Shown: in pieces, positions 9,278 to 18,560 of the stretch
Numbering within the stretch: position 1 is the stretch's first letter
How the letters are laid out: each line of letters opens with the position of its first letter
Source of the DNA: Competibacter_A sp003527885
GTDB taxonomy: Bacteria > Pseudomonadota > Gammaproteobacteria > Competibacterales > Competibacteraceae
Assembly: GCA_035442025.1 (NCBI GenBank)
Contig: DAORPQ010000003.1
Coordinates: 1-64,000 of the forward strand
DNA: 64,000 nt
Direction: 5' to 3'
Program-made: the position numbers and the translations under genes
The notes under the pieces: generated by a model
The model's input: the letters and a program-made list of their open reading frames with translations, nothing else
What the model was told of the DNA's origin: nothing
Database searches by the model: none

Positions 9278-10249
9278 CTAAAGCCGCGCCGCACCCTTCC
9301 ATTCAGTAATATCTCGAACGGCGCCGATAATCCGCCAGCGATCCGGCGCTCCACGCTCCGCCGCGCACTCCATGCGATGGTCAAACCAACGGATCTCGCC
9401 ATCATGCAAGATCGCCCGAAATTCGTGGTGTGTCGTCTGGCCCGGTTCCAACCGGCCCAACAATGCCAAGAAGGACCCGCGATCCTCGGGGTGCACCACG
9501 AACCACCAGCCCCGGTGTTCGCGCACCGCCGTTTCGCTGAAGCCGGTCAGCGCGTGGAACGTATCGGTCAGCCAATCGACCCGATAATCGCCCGCGTCGT
9601 CGCGCACGCAAGAATAGGCAAAGTCCGCGCACAGCCGCGTCACGGCGCGAAAGCGTTGCTCGGACTGGCGCAAGATTCGTTCCGCTTCCCGATGTTCCCG
9701 CAATAGCGTCCACTGGCGCAAGGCGCGGGCCACCACCCGCGGCATGGCGGCAAACGCCCCGGCGGACTTGACCACATAATCCAGCGCGCCCGCCTTCAAG
9801 GCTTCCACCGCGATTTGCTCGTTACCGTAACTGGTCATGACCAACATGGGGAACGCGCCGGCCGTCGCGTGAGACTCCAGTAGTTCCACCCCCCGCCCGT
9901 CCGGCAAATTCAAATCCACCAAGGCGATGTCCGGGGTGCGGGCGGCGATCCACGCACGGTACTCGCGCAGCGTGCCGACCCGCTCGATAACGGCGGTCGT
10001 GCCGGCGTTCTGGAAAGCGCGGCGAATCGCTTCGGCATGGGCCGCTTCATCTTCGACGATTAAAATTTGCAGGGGGCCGGCGCTCAACACGGTTTCCTCA
10101 CACACGGTTTCATCCACCTTAGGCTCATTCAAAAAGCCGGTGTCTCGGCCAAGCACAAGGCCGACGGAAGCGGGCAAAAATGTCCAAGCGGGCGCCGCGC
10201 CCGGCGTGGGTTGGCCCTTATTCCGCCACCCCGACCGAGGCGATGGCAT
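9278..10249 (-). CDS. Response regulator with receiver and PAS domains
   Basis: 323 residues. A receiver domain (about 60-180) has the acidic pair in ILIVEDE, the phosphoacceptor Asp in IALVDLNLPDGRG and the Lys in DYVVKSAG. A PAS domain of the PAS_3 type follows (about 205-320, ending GAVRDITEWKG). There is no effector domain, so it probably acts as a phosphorylation-controlled sensor or adaptor for the kinase encoded just upstream, whose TAA stop directly abuts this ATG. The first 55 residues look unlike a receiver; the true start may be further in, for example a GTG near VDETVCEE. Confidence 0.85.
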   Translation of the reverse strand: MPSPRSGWRNKGQPTPGAAPAWTFLPASVGLVLGRDTGFLNEPKVDETVCEETVLSAGPLQILIVEDEAAHAEAIRRAFQNAGTTAVIERVGTLREYRAWIAARTPDIALVDLNLPDGRGVELLESHATAGAFPMLVMTSYGNEQIAVEALKAGALDYVVKSAGAFAAMPRVVARALRQWTLLREHREAERILRQSEQRFRAVTRLCADFAYSCVRDDAGDYRVDWLTDTFHALTGFSETAVREHRGWWFVVHPEDRGSFLALLGRLEPGQTTHHEFRAILHDGEIRWFDHRMECAAERGAPDRWRIIGAVRDITEWKGAARL

Positions 10250-11908
10250 TTATTCTTGGGTCTCGCAGCGCTCTTCGACGGCCTCGGGCAAGGTGAAGCG
10301 AACGCAGGTTCCCTGGCCGCGGCCCGCTGACTCCAGCCAGATATGGCCGCGGTAGCTCTCGACGATGCGTTTGACCAGCGCCAGCCCCAAGCCCGTCCCT
10401 TCGCTTTGCGGATCGAGCTTTTCGAACAAGCCGAACACCTGTTCCTGATAGCGCGGCTCGATGCCCATGCCGTTGTCGCGCACGTAAAAAACCAGTTCCC
10501 AGCCCCGGCGCTCGACCCCGATCTCAAGGTGTGGCGCGCTCTGTTCGCCCATGTATTTGACGGCGTTCTCGATCAAATTTTGCCAGATTTCCAGCAAGCG
10601 GGCGCCGTCGCCCACCAGCGTGACCGCCGCCCGGTCCGACCGGACCGCCACTCCCCGCTCGGTGATGCTACCCGCTGTCAGACGCAGGGCTTCTTCGACC
10701 AAATCCTGGAAGTCGACCCGCACCGGCGGGCGCTCGATCCGCCCGATGCGCGGCAGTTCGAGCAACTCCTCCAGCAACTGGCTCATCCGGTCGGCGGCGG
10801 CGTGAATGTAGACCATGTCTTGCGCGATTTGAGCGGTGTCGGATCGGATCAAATCCCGCTCCAGGTAGCCCAAAAAAGCCTTGATGGTGACCAAAGGGCT
10901 TTTGAAATCGTGGGAAATCAGATAAATGAACCGTTCCAGTTCAGCGTTTTTTTCCTGGAGCGCCAACCGGGCCTGCCGGCGCGCGGTGATGTCGGTTTGC
11001 ACGCCGATAAAGCGGATGAGGCGCCCTGCCTCATCGCGCACCGGATCGAGCAACAGCTGCGTCCAGTAGGCCGAGCCTTCGCGGTGGTCGCTGAGAATTT
11101 CGCCCTCGTAGCCGCAGCCGGTTTCCATCGCGTGCTCGATGGCCGCCAGGGTGGCGGGATCGGTCTCCGCGCCCCGCAACACATCCCGCAAATGTCGGCC
11201 CTGAAGCTCGGCGGCCGTAAAACCGCTCAACCGGGTGAACGCGCGATTGACCCACTCGATGCGGCGCTCGGCGTCGGTGATGAAAATGGCATTGGTGCTG
11301 TGCGCGGCCACCAGTGAAAGCCGTTGTAGCTCCTCCTCCGCGCGCTTGCGCTCGGTGATGTCACTGGCGGCCACCAGTAGCACGGGACGGCCGGCGTTGG
11401 CTTGAGAGGGCGCGCCCCGGCTGGCCCTCCTGCCGGCCAACCGCACGGTCAAGGAGCGGGAGCCGCCGCCTTGCAGGGTGACATCCATGCTCTTGCCGTC
11501 CGGATGAGTGAAAAAGGACTTGAAGCGGCCCCGGAAAATGGCCTGATCCGCGGCGATCATGAAATCGACCAGCGCCCGTCCGACCAGTTCGACGCCCTGC
11601 CGCCCCACCATGTCGGCGAAGGTCTGGTTGGCTTGCTCGATCAGGCCGTTGGGACCCAGGGTCAGGTAACCGACCGGCGCCTGGTGGTAAAGCCGGGCAA
11701 AACGGTCCCTGGCGCGGCCTAGCTGCGCTTGAACGTCGCGCAGTTCCTCATTTTGCAGCTCCAGTTCGATCTGGTAGACCGACAAGTCGTGGATGATGCC
11801 CTCGACCTCGGCCGGCGAAAGGTCGCGCCGCTCGCGGCGGGACCGGGAAAGCATGGCTTCCGCTCGTTCGCGCAGCGCTCGCTGGTGGCCACCCGAATCC
11901 GACTTCAT
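10250..11908 (-). CDS. PAS-domain sensor histidine kinase
   Basis: About 552 residues from the ATG at 11908, chosen for its upstream GGGGAAGG; the frame stays open to 11986. An N-terminal coiled coil is followed by two PAS/PAC modules, each ending with a DIT(E/A)R motif (SDITERKRAEEE, TDITARRQARLA). A HisKA domain with the phospho-His in LISHDFKSPLVTIKA comes next, then a HATPase domain (NLIENAVKYMG, DNGMGIEP, EGTGLGLALVKRI). No membrane segment is present, so it senses a cytoplasmic signal. It lies between the CheB-CheR-PAS gene (88 bp upstream) and the receiver-PAS gene (abutting downstream), so the three form one operon. Confidence 0.92.
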   Translation of the reverse strand: MKSDSGGHQRALRERAEAMLSRSRRERRDLSPAEVEGIIHDLSVYQIELELQNEELRDVQAQLGRARDRFARLYHQAPVGYLTLGPNGLIEQANQTFADMVGRQGVELVGRALVDFMIAADQAIFRGRFKSFFTHPDGKSMDVTLQGGGSRSLTVRLAGRRASRGAPSQANAGRPVLLVAASDITERKRAEEELQRLSLVAAHSTNAIFITDAERRIEWVNRAFTRLSGFTAAELQGRHLRDVLRGAETDPATLAAIEHAMETGCGYEGEILSDHREGSAYWTQLLLDPVRDEAGRLIRFIGVQTDITARRQARLALQEKNAELERFIYLISHDFKSPLVTIKAFLGYLERDLIRSDTAQIAQDMVYIHAAADRMSQLLEELLELPRIGRIERPPVRVDFQDLVEEALRLTAGSITERGVAVRSDRAAVTLVGDGARLLEIWQNLIENAVKYMGEQSAPHLEIGVERRGWELVFYVRDNGMGIEPRYQEQVFGLFEKLDPQSEGTGLGLALVKRIVESYRGHIWLESAGRGQGTCVRFTLPEAVEERCETQE

Positions 11909-11996
11909 CGACCTTCCCCGCTCGATGGCGCTAAATGAGGGTGCTGGTTGTGGATTGCGGCTCCGCGCCGCCTCGTTTGCGGGCAACCACGTCGAG

Positions 11997-14939
11997 TCAG
12001 GCTTCGGCCAGCTCCTGGAAAGCGCCCGACACTTCGATCACCTGTCCGTCTCGCATGACCGGCCAGCCCGTGGCCCGCACCCGGCAACGCCGGTCGTTGG
12101 CCGTGACGATGTCCAACACCAGATCGTAAGGCACGCCTTGGTGACAAGCGCGCCGGAACGCATCGGTGATGGCCGGGCGCTGTGCCGGCACACAAAAATT
12201 GATGCTCTCCTCCACGGAAGGCTGCTGGCCGGACTCGACGCCGTAGAGGCGGAAAACCTCTTCCGACCAGCGATATTCGCCGCTGGCGAGCATGAACCGC
12301 CAACTTCCCGCCCCCGCCAAGCGGGTGGTTTCCTTGAGAATGGCCTCCCTTTCGACCAACTCCAGTTGCAGTTCCTTGAAGCGGGTCACATCCGTGAACG
12401 ATAGCACAACACCGGAAAACGATTTGGGTCCCACGGTATAGGGTACGGCCCGCAACAGATACCAGCGCCCTTTTTGGGTGCGGACCTCCTGTTCCAGCGG
12501 TTGGCTGGTCGCTTGGACTTCCTGAACCATCCGAACGGGATCGCCGTTGGTCAGATAGTGAGAGATGTGGGTGATGGGCCGACCGACATCGCTGTTCAAC
12601 AATTTGAAAACATGAGCGACTTCTGGAGAAAAGCGTCGTATTTCCAGATTTTCGTCGAGCAGCAGCAGGCCGAACCGGGTCGCGCCCAACAGATTTTCCA
12701 CATCGTTGTTCAACTCGGTCAACTCGATCATCTTGCTCTGATATTCGGTGTTGACGGTGAACAGCTCCTCATTGGTGGACTGCAACTCCTCGTTGGTGGA
12801 TTGCAACTCTTCATTGCTGGCCAGCAACTCTTCGTTGGTGGCTTGCAATTCCTCGTTGGAGGTTTCCAGTTCCTCGATGGTGGCTTGCAGGTTCTCGCGG
12901 GTGAATTGCAGGTCGTGCTCCAGATCCCGCAAACGCTCTTCGGCCACTTTGGACAGATCGTAGGATTGAACGTCGGTGTCCGCTTCCAGCGATTCGCCTT
13001 TTTTGACTTCTTCGATAAAAACCACCACCAGAGATTCCTGGCCTTTCTTCTCCGGCAGCAGACGGATGCGCAGATCCACCACCCGGACTCCGCTTTCCTG
13101 GGACAGGCGGATGTTGGAAAAGCGCAGTTCCTGCCGTTGGCGGAACACCTTTTGAATGCCGGTGGCCAGCGGGACGGCGAGCTCGCGCGCCGCCATCTTG
13201 GAAATGTCGTTGACCACCTTGCCCGAGGGCAGCTTGAAATAGTTTCCGGCGTCGCCGAGTACGTGCAGCACTTCAAGCTGCGCGTTGACGGTGATCGCCA
13301 GCGGAACGTAGGCCTGCGTGATCGCTTCCAGCAGGCGCTCCAGCACCCGCTCTTCCTCGCTCAGGCGCACGCTGCGGCGGACGGAGGCGAATTGACCCCG
13401 CAGGTTGCGGGCGCGGGTGTCGGTCACGGACAGCAGATGGGTGGCGTCGGACAAGGGCTTGAGACGCCCTTTCGAGCGGTAGAGCTTCCATTTCGAGTCC
13501 AGCACTTCGAAATAGTCGGTCATGTCGCCGCTGGTCTCGCTGGTCCCCAGCATCAGGATACCGCCAGGATTTAGCGAAAAATTGAAAAACTCCAACACCT
13601 TGCGTTGCAAGATCGGCTGGAGATAAATGAGCAGGTTACGGCAGCTGATCAGACCGATATTGGTGAACGGCGGGTCCTTGATCAGGTTGTGCTGGGCGAA
13701 GACCACCATTTCCCGGATGTTGCGGGCGATCTGGAAGTTGTCCTCCTTTTTGTAGAAATACTTGGCCAGCAGCCGGGGCGAAACATCGGCGGCGATGCTT
13801 TCGGGAAAACAGCCGTTGGCGGCGAAATGGATGGCGTCGCGGTCGATGTCGGTGGCGAAAATCTTCACGTCGCGGGAAACGCCCAATTGCTCCATCGTTT
13901 CGCGGGCCAAGATCGCCAAACTGTACGCCTCTTCCCCGGTGGAACAGCCGGCCACCCAAAAACGGCTTTCCCGGCTTTCGGTGTTCTTGAAAATCTCCGA
14001 CAGCGCAATTTGCGCCAGCCGGTCGAAGGCTTCCTGATCGCGAAAGAAACTGGTGACGCCGATCAGCAACTCACGATACAGCGCCACCACCTCACCGGGA
14101 CGATTGGAGAGAAAGGCGACGTAGTCCCTGATATCGTCGGTTTGGTTGATGGTCATGCGGCGCTCGATGCGCCGGGTGACGGTGCTGGGTTTGTAGAAGG
14201 TGAAATCGACCTTGCACTTCTCCCGCAGGATCGCAAAGATCCGAGTCAACCCCTGTTCGTCGCTCAACAGGGTTTCGGAGCGTTCGACCTTGGTGATATA
14301 GGGGTGTTTGGCGAAGGAGAGCAGTTGATCGGGCATCTGGTCGGGCGGGAGCACGAAGTCGGCCAAACCGGTGGCGATGGCCGCCCGCGGCATACCGTCG
14401 AACTTGGCGCTTTCCTCGCTCTGCACCATGACCATGCCGCCGTATTCCTTGATGGCGCGCACCCCCCGCGTGCCGTCGCTGCCGGTGCCGGACAAGATGA
14501 TGGCCACGGCCTTCTCGTTCTGATCCTCGGCCAGCGAGCGCAAGAACACGTCGATCGGCAGGTTCACGCCCTTGCTGTGGTCCTGCTCGCTCAGCAACAG
14601 CTTGCCGTGGAAGATGGTCAGATTTTTCTTCGGGGGAATCAGGTAAACATGGTTGGGCAGCACCAGCATCCCATCTTCCGCCCGGCGGACCGGCATGAGG
14701 GTCTTTTTGGACAGCAGCTCGACCATCAAGCTCTTGTAATCCGGCGAGAGGTGTTGGATGACGATGAAGCCCAAATCATTTTCGGGCGGCATGTGGCTGA
14801 AGAACAGCTCGATCGCTTCAAGGCCTCCGGCGGACGCGCCGACCGCCACGTAATGGGTGGGTGCGGGAGTCATGGTCACCGAGCCATCCGGCTGATGTTC
14901 AAAAACCTCTTTGCCGGCTCTGTCGCTGGCTTTCTTCAT
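11997..14939 (-). CDS. CheB-CheR fusion with coiled coil and PAS domains
   Basis: About 980 residues from the ATG at 14939, which has GGAG upstream; the frame is open to 15074. The N-terminal CheB methylesterase domain has its catalytic triad (Ser36 in VGASAGG, His63 in IQHLSPDY, Asp155 in SGTGSDGT). A CheR SAM-dependent methyltransferase follows (ATDIDRDAI, STGEEAYSLAI). A coiled coil built from repeats such as EELQSTNEEL then leads to two PAS domains. Such fusions occur outside classical chemotaxis clusters. No CheA, CheW or receptor gene is nearby, so the methylation substrate is unknown. It is the first gene of the operon with the kinase and receiver-PAS protein. Confidence 0.93.
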   Translation of the reverse strand: MKKASDRAGKEVFEHQPDGSVTMTPAPTHYVAVGASAGGLEAIELFFSHMPPENDLGFIVIQHLSPDYKSLMVELLSKKTLMPVRRAEDGMLVLPNHVYLIPPKKNLTIFHGKLLLSEQDHSKGVNLPIDVFLRSLAEDQNEKAVAIILSGTGSDGTRGVRAIKEYGGMVMVQSEESAKFDGMPRAAIATGLADFVLPPDQMPDQLLSFAKHPYITKVERSETLLSDEQGLTRIFAILREKCKVDFTFYKPSTVTRRIERRMTINQTDDIRDYVAFLSNRPGEVVALYRELLIGVTSFFRDQEAFDRLAQIALSEIFKNTESRESRFWVAGCSTGEEAYSLAILARETMEQLGVSRDVKIFATDIDRDAIHFAANGCFPESIAADVSPRLLAKYFYKKEDNFQIARNIREMVVFAQHNLIKDPPFTNIGLISCRNLLIYLQPILQRKVLEFFNFSLNPGGILMLGTSETSGDMTDYFEVLDSKWKLYRSKGRLKPLSDATHLLSVTDTRARNLRGQFASVRRSVRLSEEERVLERLLEAITQAYVPLAITVNAQLEVLHVLGDAGNYFKLPSGKVVNDISKMAARELAVPLATGIQKVFRQRQELRFSNIRLSQESGVRVVDLRIRLLPEKKGQESLVVVFIEEVKKGESLEADTDVQSYDLSKVAEERLRDLEHDLQFTRENLQATIEELETSNEELQATNEELLASNEELQSTNEELQSTNEELFTVNTEYQSKMIELTELNNDVENLLGATRFGLLLLDENLEIRRFSPEVAHVFKLLNSDVGRPITHISHYLTNGDPVRMVQEVQATSQPLEQEVRTQKGRWYLLRAVPYTVGPKSFSGVVLSFTDVTRFKELQLELVEREAILKETTRLAGAGSWRFMLASGEYRWSEEVFRLYGVESGQQPSVEESINFCVPAQRPAITDAFRRACHQGVPYDLVLDIVTANDRRCRVRATGWPVMRDGQVIEVSGAFQELAEA

Positions 14940-15176
14940 GGCGAAAAACTCCAAAATAACGGCGCGCACTTCCCTTGGCATCGCGCTCGCCGGTACGGCC
15001 GCCGCCAGAAGGGCGGATACCCGCGCACCGACGGGATCGAGCGTCTCGCGTCTCGCCCGAGCGGCGTCAGCCACCCGAGAGACCGAACGCCACGCTAAAG
15101 AGCAAATCCCCGCGCTCTTTCTCCGGTTACAGGCGTACCGTCCAGGCGGAAAACCACGCCCGCCTTCGGTTCGCGC

Positions 15177-16202
15177 TCAGCCCACGCCGGCGCCCTTGGC
15201 TTGAGAATCGGCGTGATAAGAGGACCGCACCATGGGCGCGGAGGCCACATGGGTGAAACCCAGCGACTCGCCGAACACCCGCAGTTGCTCGAATTCCTCC
15301 GGCGGCACGTAGCGCTCGACCGGCAAATGGTGGAGGCTCGGTTGCAAATACTGGCCCAGCGTCAGCATGTCCACCGCGTGGGCGCGCAGCTCGCGCATGA
15401 CCTCCTCGATTTCCGCCAGCGTTTCACCCAAACCCAGCATCAAGCCGGACTTGGTGGGAACGCGGGGCTGGCGCTCTTTGAACCGCCGCAACAACTCCAG
15501 CGAGTACCGGTAATCGGCGCCGGGTCGGACCTTGCGGTACAGGCTCGGCACGGTTTCCAGATTGTGGTTGAACACGTCCGGCGGCTCCTGGGCCAGAACG
15601 GCCAGCGCCACGTCCATGCGCCCCCGAAAATCGGGCGTCAAGGTTTCGATGACGATTCCCGCTCGCCCGGCGCGCACGGCTCGGACGCAAGCGGCGAAAT
15701 GGGCCGCGCCGCCGTCGCGCAAGTCATCCCGATCCACCGAGGTGATCACCACGTAGTTCAAACCCATCGCCGCCACCGTGCGGGCCAAGTTCTCGGGCTC
15801 GTCGGGATCGAGCGGGTTGGGCCGGCCGTGTCCCACATCGCAGAACGGGCAACGCCGGGTGCAGATGTCGCCCATGATCATGAAGGTGGCCGTGCCGTGG
15901 CCGAAGCATTCGCCGAGGTTGGGGCAGTTGGCTTCCTCGCAGACCGTATGCAGCCGGTTGTCCCGCAAGATCTGTTTCAGCCGCAGCACCTGCGGCGTGC
16001 CGGGAAACTGGGCGCGGATCCAAGCGGGCTTGCGCGGACGCTGCTTGGGGTCGGTCGGAGCGATCTTGACGGGAATGCGGGCGACTTTTTCCGCGCCGCG
16101 CAGCTTCTCGCCTTGGCGGGAATCCGGTCTGACCGCAGGTTGGGTTACGGTGGGTTCGAGGGAACCGGCCGCGGCATCGCGAGGGCTGGTAGGTTCGGAC
16201 AT
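15177..16202 (-). CDS. lipA: Lipoyl synthase
   Basis: 341 residues. This radical-SAM enzyme inserts two sulphurs into protein-bound octanoyl groups to make lipoyl cofactors. The auxiliary-cluster cysteines are Cys88, Cys93 and Cys99 (CEEANCPNLGEC); the radical-SAM cluster cysteines are Cys114, Cys118 and Cys121 (CTRRCPFC). The N-terminal 50 residues are a polar extension. It is the last gene of the dacA-ybeD-lipB-lipA order and lies 100 bp after lipB, which supplies the octanoyl substrate. Confidence 0.98.
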   Translation of the reverse strand: MSEPTSPRDAAAGSLEPTVTQPAVRPDSRQGEKLRGAEKVARIPVKIAPTDPKQRPRKPAWIRAQFPGTPQVLRLKQILRDNRLHTVCEEANCPNLGECFGHGTATFMIMGDICTRRCPFCDVGHGRPNPLDPDEPENLARTVAAMGLNYVVITSVDRDDLRDGGAAHFAACVRAVRAGRAGIVIETLTPDFRGRMDVALAVLAQEPPDVFNHNLETVPSLYRKVRPGADYRYSLELLRRFKERQPRVPTKSGLMLGLGETLAEIEEVMRELRAHAVDMLTLGQYLQPSLHHLPVERYVPPEEFEQLRVFGESLGFTHVASAPMVRSSYHADSQAKGAGVG

Positions 16203-16302
16203 AATGGGTTCCTGAAAGTGAACGCGCGAACACCCAAGATTCGGTTCAAGAGGTTGCCGTTATCTCCCGTCAAATCCGGCGACGGAACGAAAATGGCGGG
16301 CA

Positions 16303-16971
16303 TCACGGCAAACCCGCACGCTGGCCGAACCAAGTGTAGCCCAGTTTGTGGCCGAGGCGCGGCAATAACGCCTCGGCGGCGGCCTCCAGCGTCAGCTCGA
16401 TCCCGAGCTCGCGCAACTGGGTCACCCGCAAGCCGGGATAACCGCAGGGATTGATGCGGGAGAACGGCTCCAGGTCCATATCGACGTTGAGGCTCAGGCC
16501 GTGGTAGGAACGCCCCTGGCGGATGCGCAACCCCAGCGACGCCACCTTGGCGTCCGCCACGTAAACGCCCGGCGCATCGGGTCGGGCGCGCGCGGCGATG
16601 CCCCGATCGGCCAGCCATTCGATCACCGACTGCTCCAGCGCCGTCACCAGCGCCCGCGGACCCCATCCCAGCCGGCGCACGTCCAGCAGACAGTACACCA
16701 CCAATTGACCGGGACCGTGATAGGTCACCTGGCCGCCGCGGTCCACCTGGACCACCGGAATCTCTCCCGGCGCCAGCAAATGCTCCGCCTTGCCGGCTTG
16801 GCCCTGGGTAAAGACCGGAGGGTGCTCGACCCACCACAGCTCATCCGGGGTCGCGGCGTCCCGGCGCCCGGTGAACGCGCGCATCGCCTCGAAGACCGCC
16901 CGATAGTCATACCGCCCCAACCGACGCAGCAGCAACGGTTCGGTCCGCCGGACGGGCGCGGTCGGGATCAC
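16303..16971 (-). CDS. lipB: Octanoyl-[acyl carrier protein]:protein octanoyltransferase
   Basis: 222 residues. It moves octanoate from ACP to lipoyl domains. Landmarks are RGGQVTYHGPGQLVVY, the catalytic Lys142 in ADAKVASLGLRI, HGLSLNV, and the catalytic Cys176 in RINPCGYPG. The start is a GTG that overlaps the TGA of the upstream ybeD (GTGA), so translation is probably coupled. lipA follows. Confidence 0.97.
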   Translation of the reverse strand: MIPTAPVRRTEPLLLRRLGRYDYRAVFEAMRAFTGRRDAATPDELWWVEHPPVFTQGQAGKAEHLLAPGEIPVVQVDRGGQVTYHGPGQLVVYCLLDVRRLGWGPRALVTALEQSVIEWLADRGIAARARPDAPGVYVADAKVASLGLRIRQGRSYHGLSLNVDMDLEPFSRINPCGYPGLRVTQLRELGIELTLEAAAEALLPRLGHKLGYTWFGQRAGLP

Positions 16972-17252
16972 AGCACCAGGGCGATTTGCGGGTGGCCGCT
17001 GAGTTCCCGATAGATGGCGTCCAGTTGTTCGCGGTCGCGGGCGCGCACCGTCACCGTCACCGACCGGTAACGGCCGGCGCGGCTGTCCCGTACCCGCACT
17101 TGCGCCTCATCCAGATCGGGAACGTGCCGGCGCACCAGTTCGATGGCCAGCAGGCGCAGTTCGGCCGTGCTGGCCCCCATGATCTTGATGGGAAAATCGC
17201 ACGGAAACTGCAACAGCGAACCGTCGTCCGGTCCAGGCGCTTTAGCAGCCAT
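16968..17252 (-). CDS. ybeD: DUF493 family protein (YbeD-like)
   Basis: 94 residues. It is a small ACT-like ferredoxin-fold protein of the DUF493/YbeD family, found between dacA and lipB in gammaproteobacteria, as here. Family landmarks are FPCDFPIKIMG and YRSVTVTVRARDREQLDAIYRELS. Function is not established; the neighbours suggest a role linked to lipoate metabolism. An in-frame GTG one codon upstream is an alternative start. It overlaps lipB by 4 bp and follows dacA by about 9 bp. Confidence 0.93.
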   Translation of the reverse strand: MAAKAPGPDDGSLLQFPCDFPIKIMGASTAELRLLAIELVRRHVPDLDEAQVRVRDSRAGRYRSVTVTVRARDREQLDAIYRELSGHPQIALVL

Positions 17253-17261
17253 CACTTGCGG

Positions 17262-18431
17262 TCAATGGAAAAGGTAATAGAAAAACATCAAGATCGAATC
17301 GAGCAAACGTCCGAACCAACCGCTTTCCGGCACTTCCTTCAGTGCGACCAAGGGAGTCTTGCTCACTTCCTGATCGCCCAGTTTGACCACGATCTCGCCG
17401 AAGGGTTGATCTTTCTGCGCCGGCGCGACGATTTTGGGCTGAACGGTGGTGGTGGTGCTGACCTGCGGCGCTTGCCCCTTGGGTACGGTCACGTACAAAG
17501 GGTAGGTTACCCCGAGCGGCAGTTCGTTGTCCTTGCCCTTCCAGATGCGAGAGGTGGCGATAGGCGTATTGCCATCGTACAGCTTGCGGCTTTCGAAAAA
17601 GCTGAAGCCGTAGTTCAGCAGCGCCTCGCTGGCCTGAAAGCGGTCTTTCTCTTTCGTGGCGCCCAACACCACGCCGATCAGGCGGGTGTCGTTGCGTTTG
17701 GCGGACGACACCAGACAGTAGCCCGCCGACTCGGTGTGGCCGGTCTTGACGCCATCCACCGAGGAATCGGTGAACAACAGGCGATTGCGATTGGGCTGTT
17801 CGATGTTGTTGTACTTGAAGCCGCGCACCGAATAGCGCGCGTAATGCTCGGGAAAATCCCGGATCAGCGCCCGCGTCAAAACGGCGATGTCGCGAGCGGA
17901 CATGTAATGGTTGGCATCGGGCAAGCCGGGCGCGTTGGTGAAGTGGCTACCCTTCAAGCCCAGCCGCTCCGTTTCCTGGTTCATCAGCTTGACGAAGGTT
18001 TCCTCGGAACCGGCCACATGCTCGGCCAACGCCACGGTCGCGTCATTGCCGGACTGGACCACCATGCCCATCAACAGGTCTTCCACCGGCACCTGAGTGC
18101 CTACCTTGACGAACATCTTGGAACCGACCACCTTCCAAGCCCGCTCGGTGATAGTGACTTTATCGTCCAGATGGATCTTGCCGGATTTCAGCGCCTTGTA
18201 GATCACATAAGCAGTCATCAGCTTGGTGATGCTGGCCGGCTCCATCCGCTCGTCGCCCTTCATGTTGGCCAGGAGGTTGCCGCTCTGATAATCCATCAAC
18301 ACGTAACCGCGCACCGGCACCTGCGGCGGTGGCGGTATGGGTTCGGCTCGAACAGCAACCCCGCCCGACAGCAATACAACAAACGCGAGGAACGGCAAAA
18401 ACAGGCTACGGATTTTCTTTGAATGCGGCAT
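17262..18431 (-). CDS. dacA: D-alanyl-D-alanine carboxypeptidase (PBP5/6 family)
   Basis: 389 residues. It trims the terminal D-Ala from peptidoglycan pentapeptides in the periplasm. A signal peptide (1-29) precedes the penicillin-binding motifs Ser67-Ile-Thr-Lys70, Ser127-Gly-Asn129 and Lys229-Thr-Gly231. A C-terminal beta domain and a terminal amphipathic helix (GRLLDSILMFFYYLFH) give membrane attachment, as in PBP5. A strong terminator-like hairpin separates it from rlpA upstream, so it probably has its own promoter and drives ybeD-lipB-lipA. Confidence 0.97.
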   Translation of the reverse strand: MPHSKKIRSLFLPFLAFVVLLSGGVAVRAEPIPPPPQVPVRGYVLMDYQSGNLLANMKGDERMEPASITKLMTAYVIYKALKSGKIHLDDKVTITERAWKVVGSKMFVKVGTQVPVEDLLMGMVVQSGNDATVALAEHVAGSEETFVKLMNQETERLGLKGSHFTNAPGLPDANHYMSARDIAVLTRALIRDFPEHYARYSVRGFKYNNIEQPNRNRLLFTDSSVDGVKTGHTESAGYCLVSSAKRNDTRLIGVVLGATKEKDRFQASEALLNYGFSFFESRKLYDGNTPIATSRIWKGKDNELPLGVTYPLYVTVPKGQAPQVSTTTTVQPKIVAPAQKDQPFGEIVVKLGDQEVSKTPLVALKEVPESGWFGRLLDSILMFFYYLFH

Positions 18432-18496
18432 GTCGCGACGGTCTTTCAGTTCAGGAGTGGCAAACTAAGTAAATGATTCTAGCCAGGAACGAGTTC

Positions 18497-18535
18497 CAAC
18501 AACAAACCGCCTTGGCGTCGCAAGCGACGAGGCGG
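18497..18535 (-). terminator. Intrinsic terminator after rlpA
   Basis: Read on the minus strand, AGGCGG/CCGCCT (18530-18535 with 18507-18512) and CGTCGC/GCGACG (18524-18529 with 18516-18521) form a long hairpin with a two-base loop and a three-base bulge. The tract TTTGTTGTT follows. It lies 26 bp past the rlpA stop and ends the elongation cluster before dacA. Confidence 0.8.
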
Positions 18536-18560
18536 CCCTTGCTCGCGCGTCAAGCCCGCC

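Noticed and set aside
12474..15098. Two long plus-strand frames opposite the CheB-CheR gene
   Set aside because: Both are antisense to intact CheB, CheR and PAS domains. Repeats such as GGLQLF mirror the coiled-coil repeats of the real gene.
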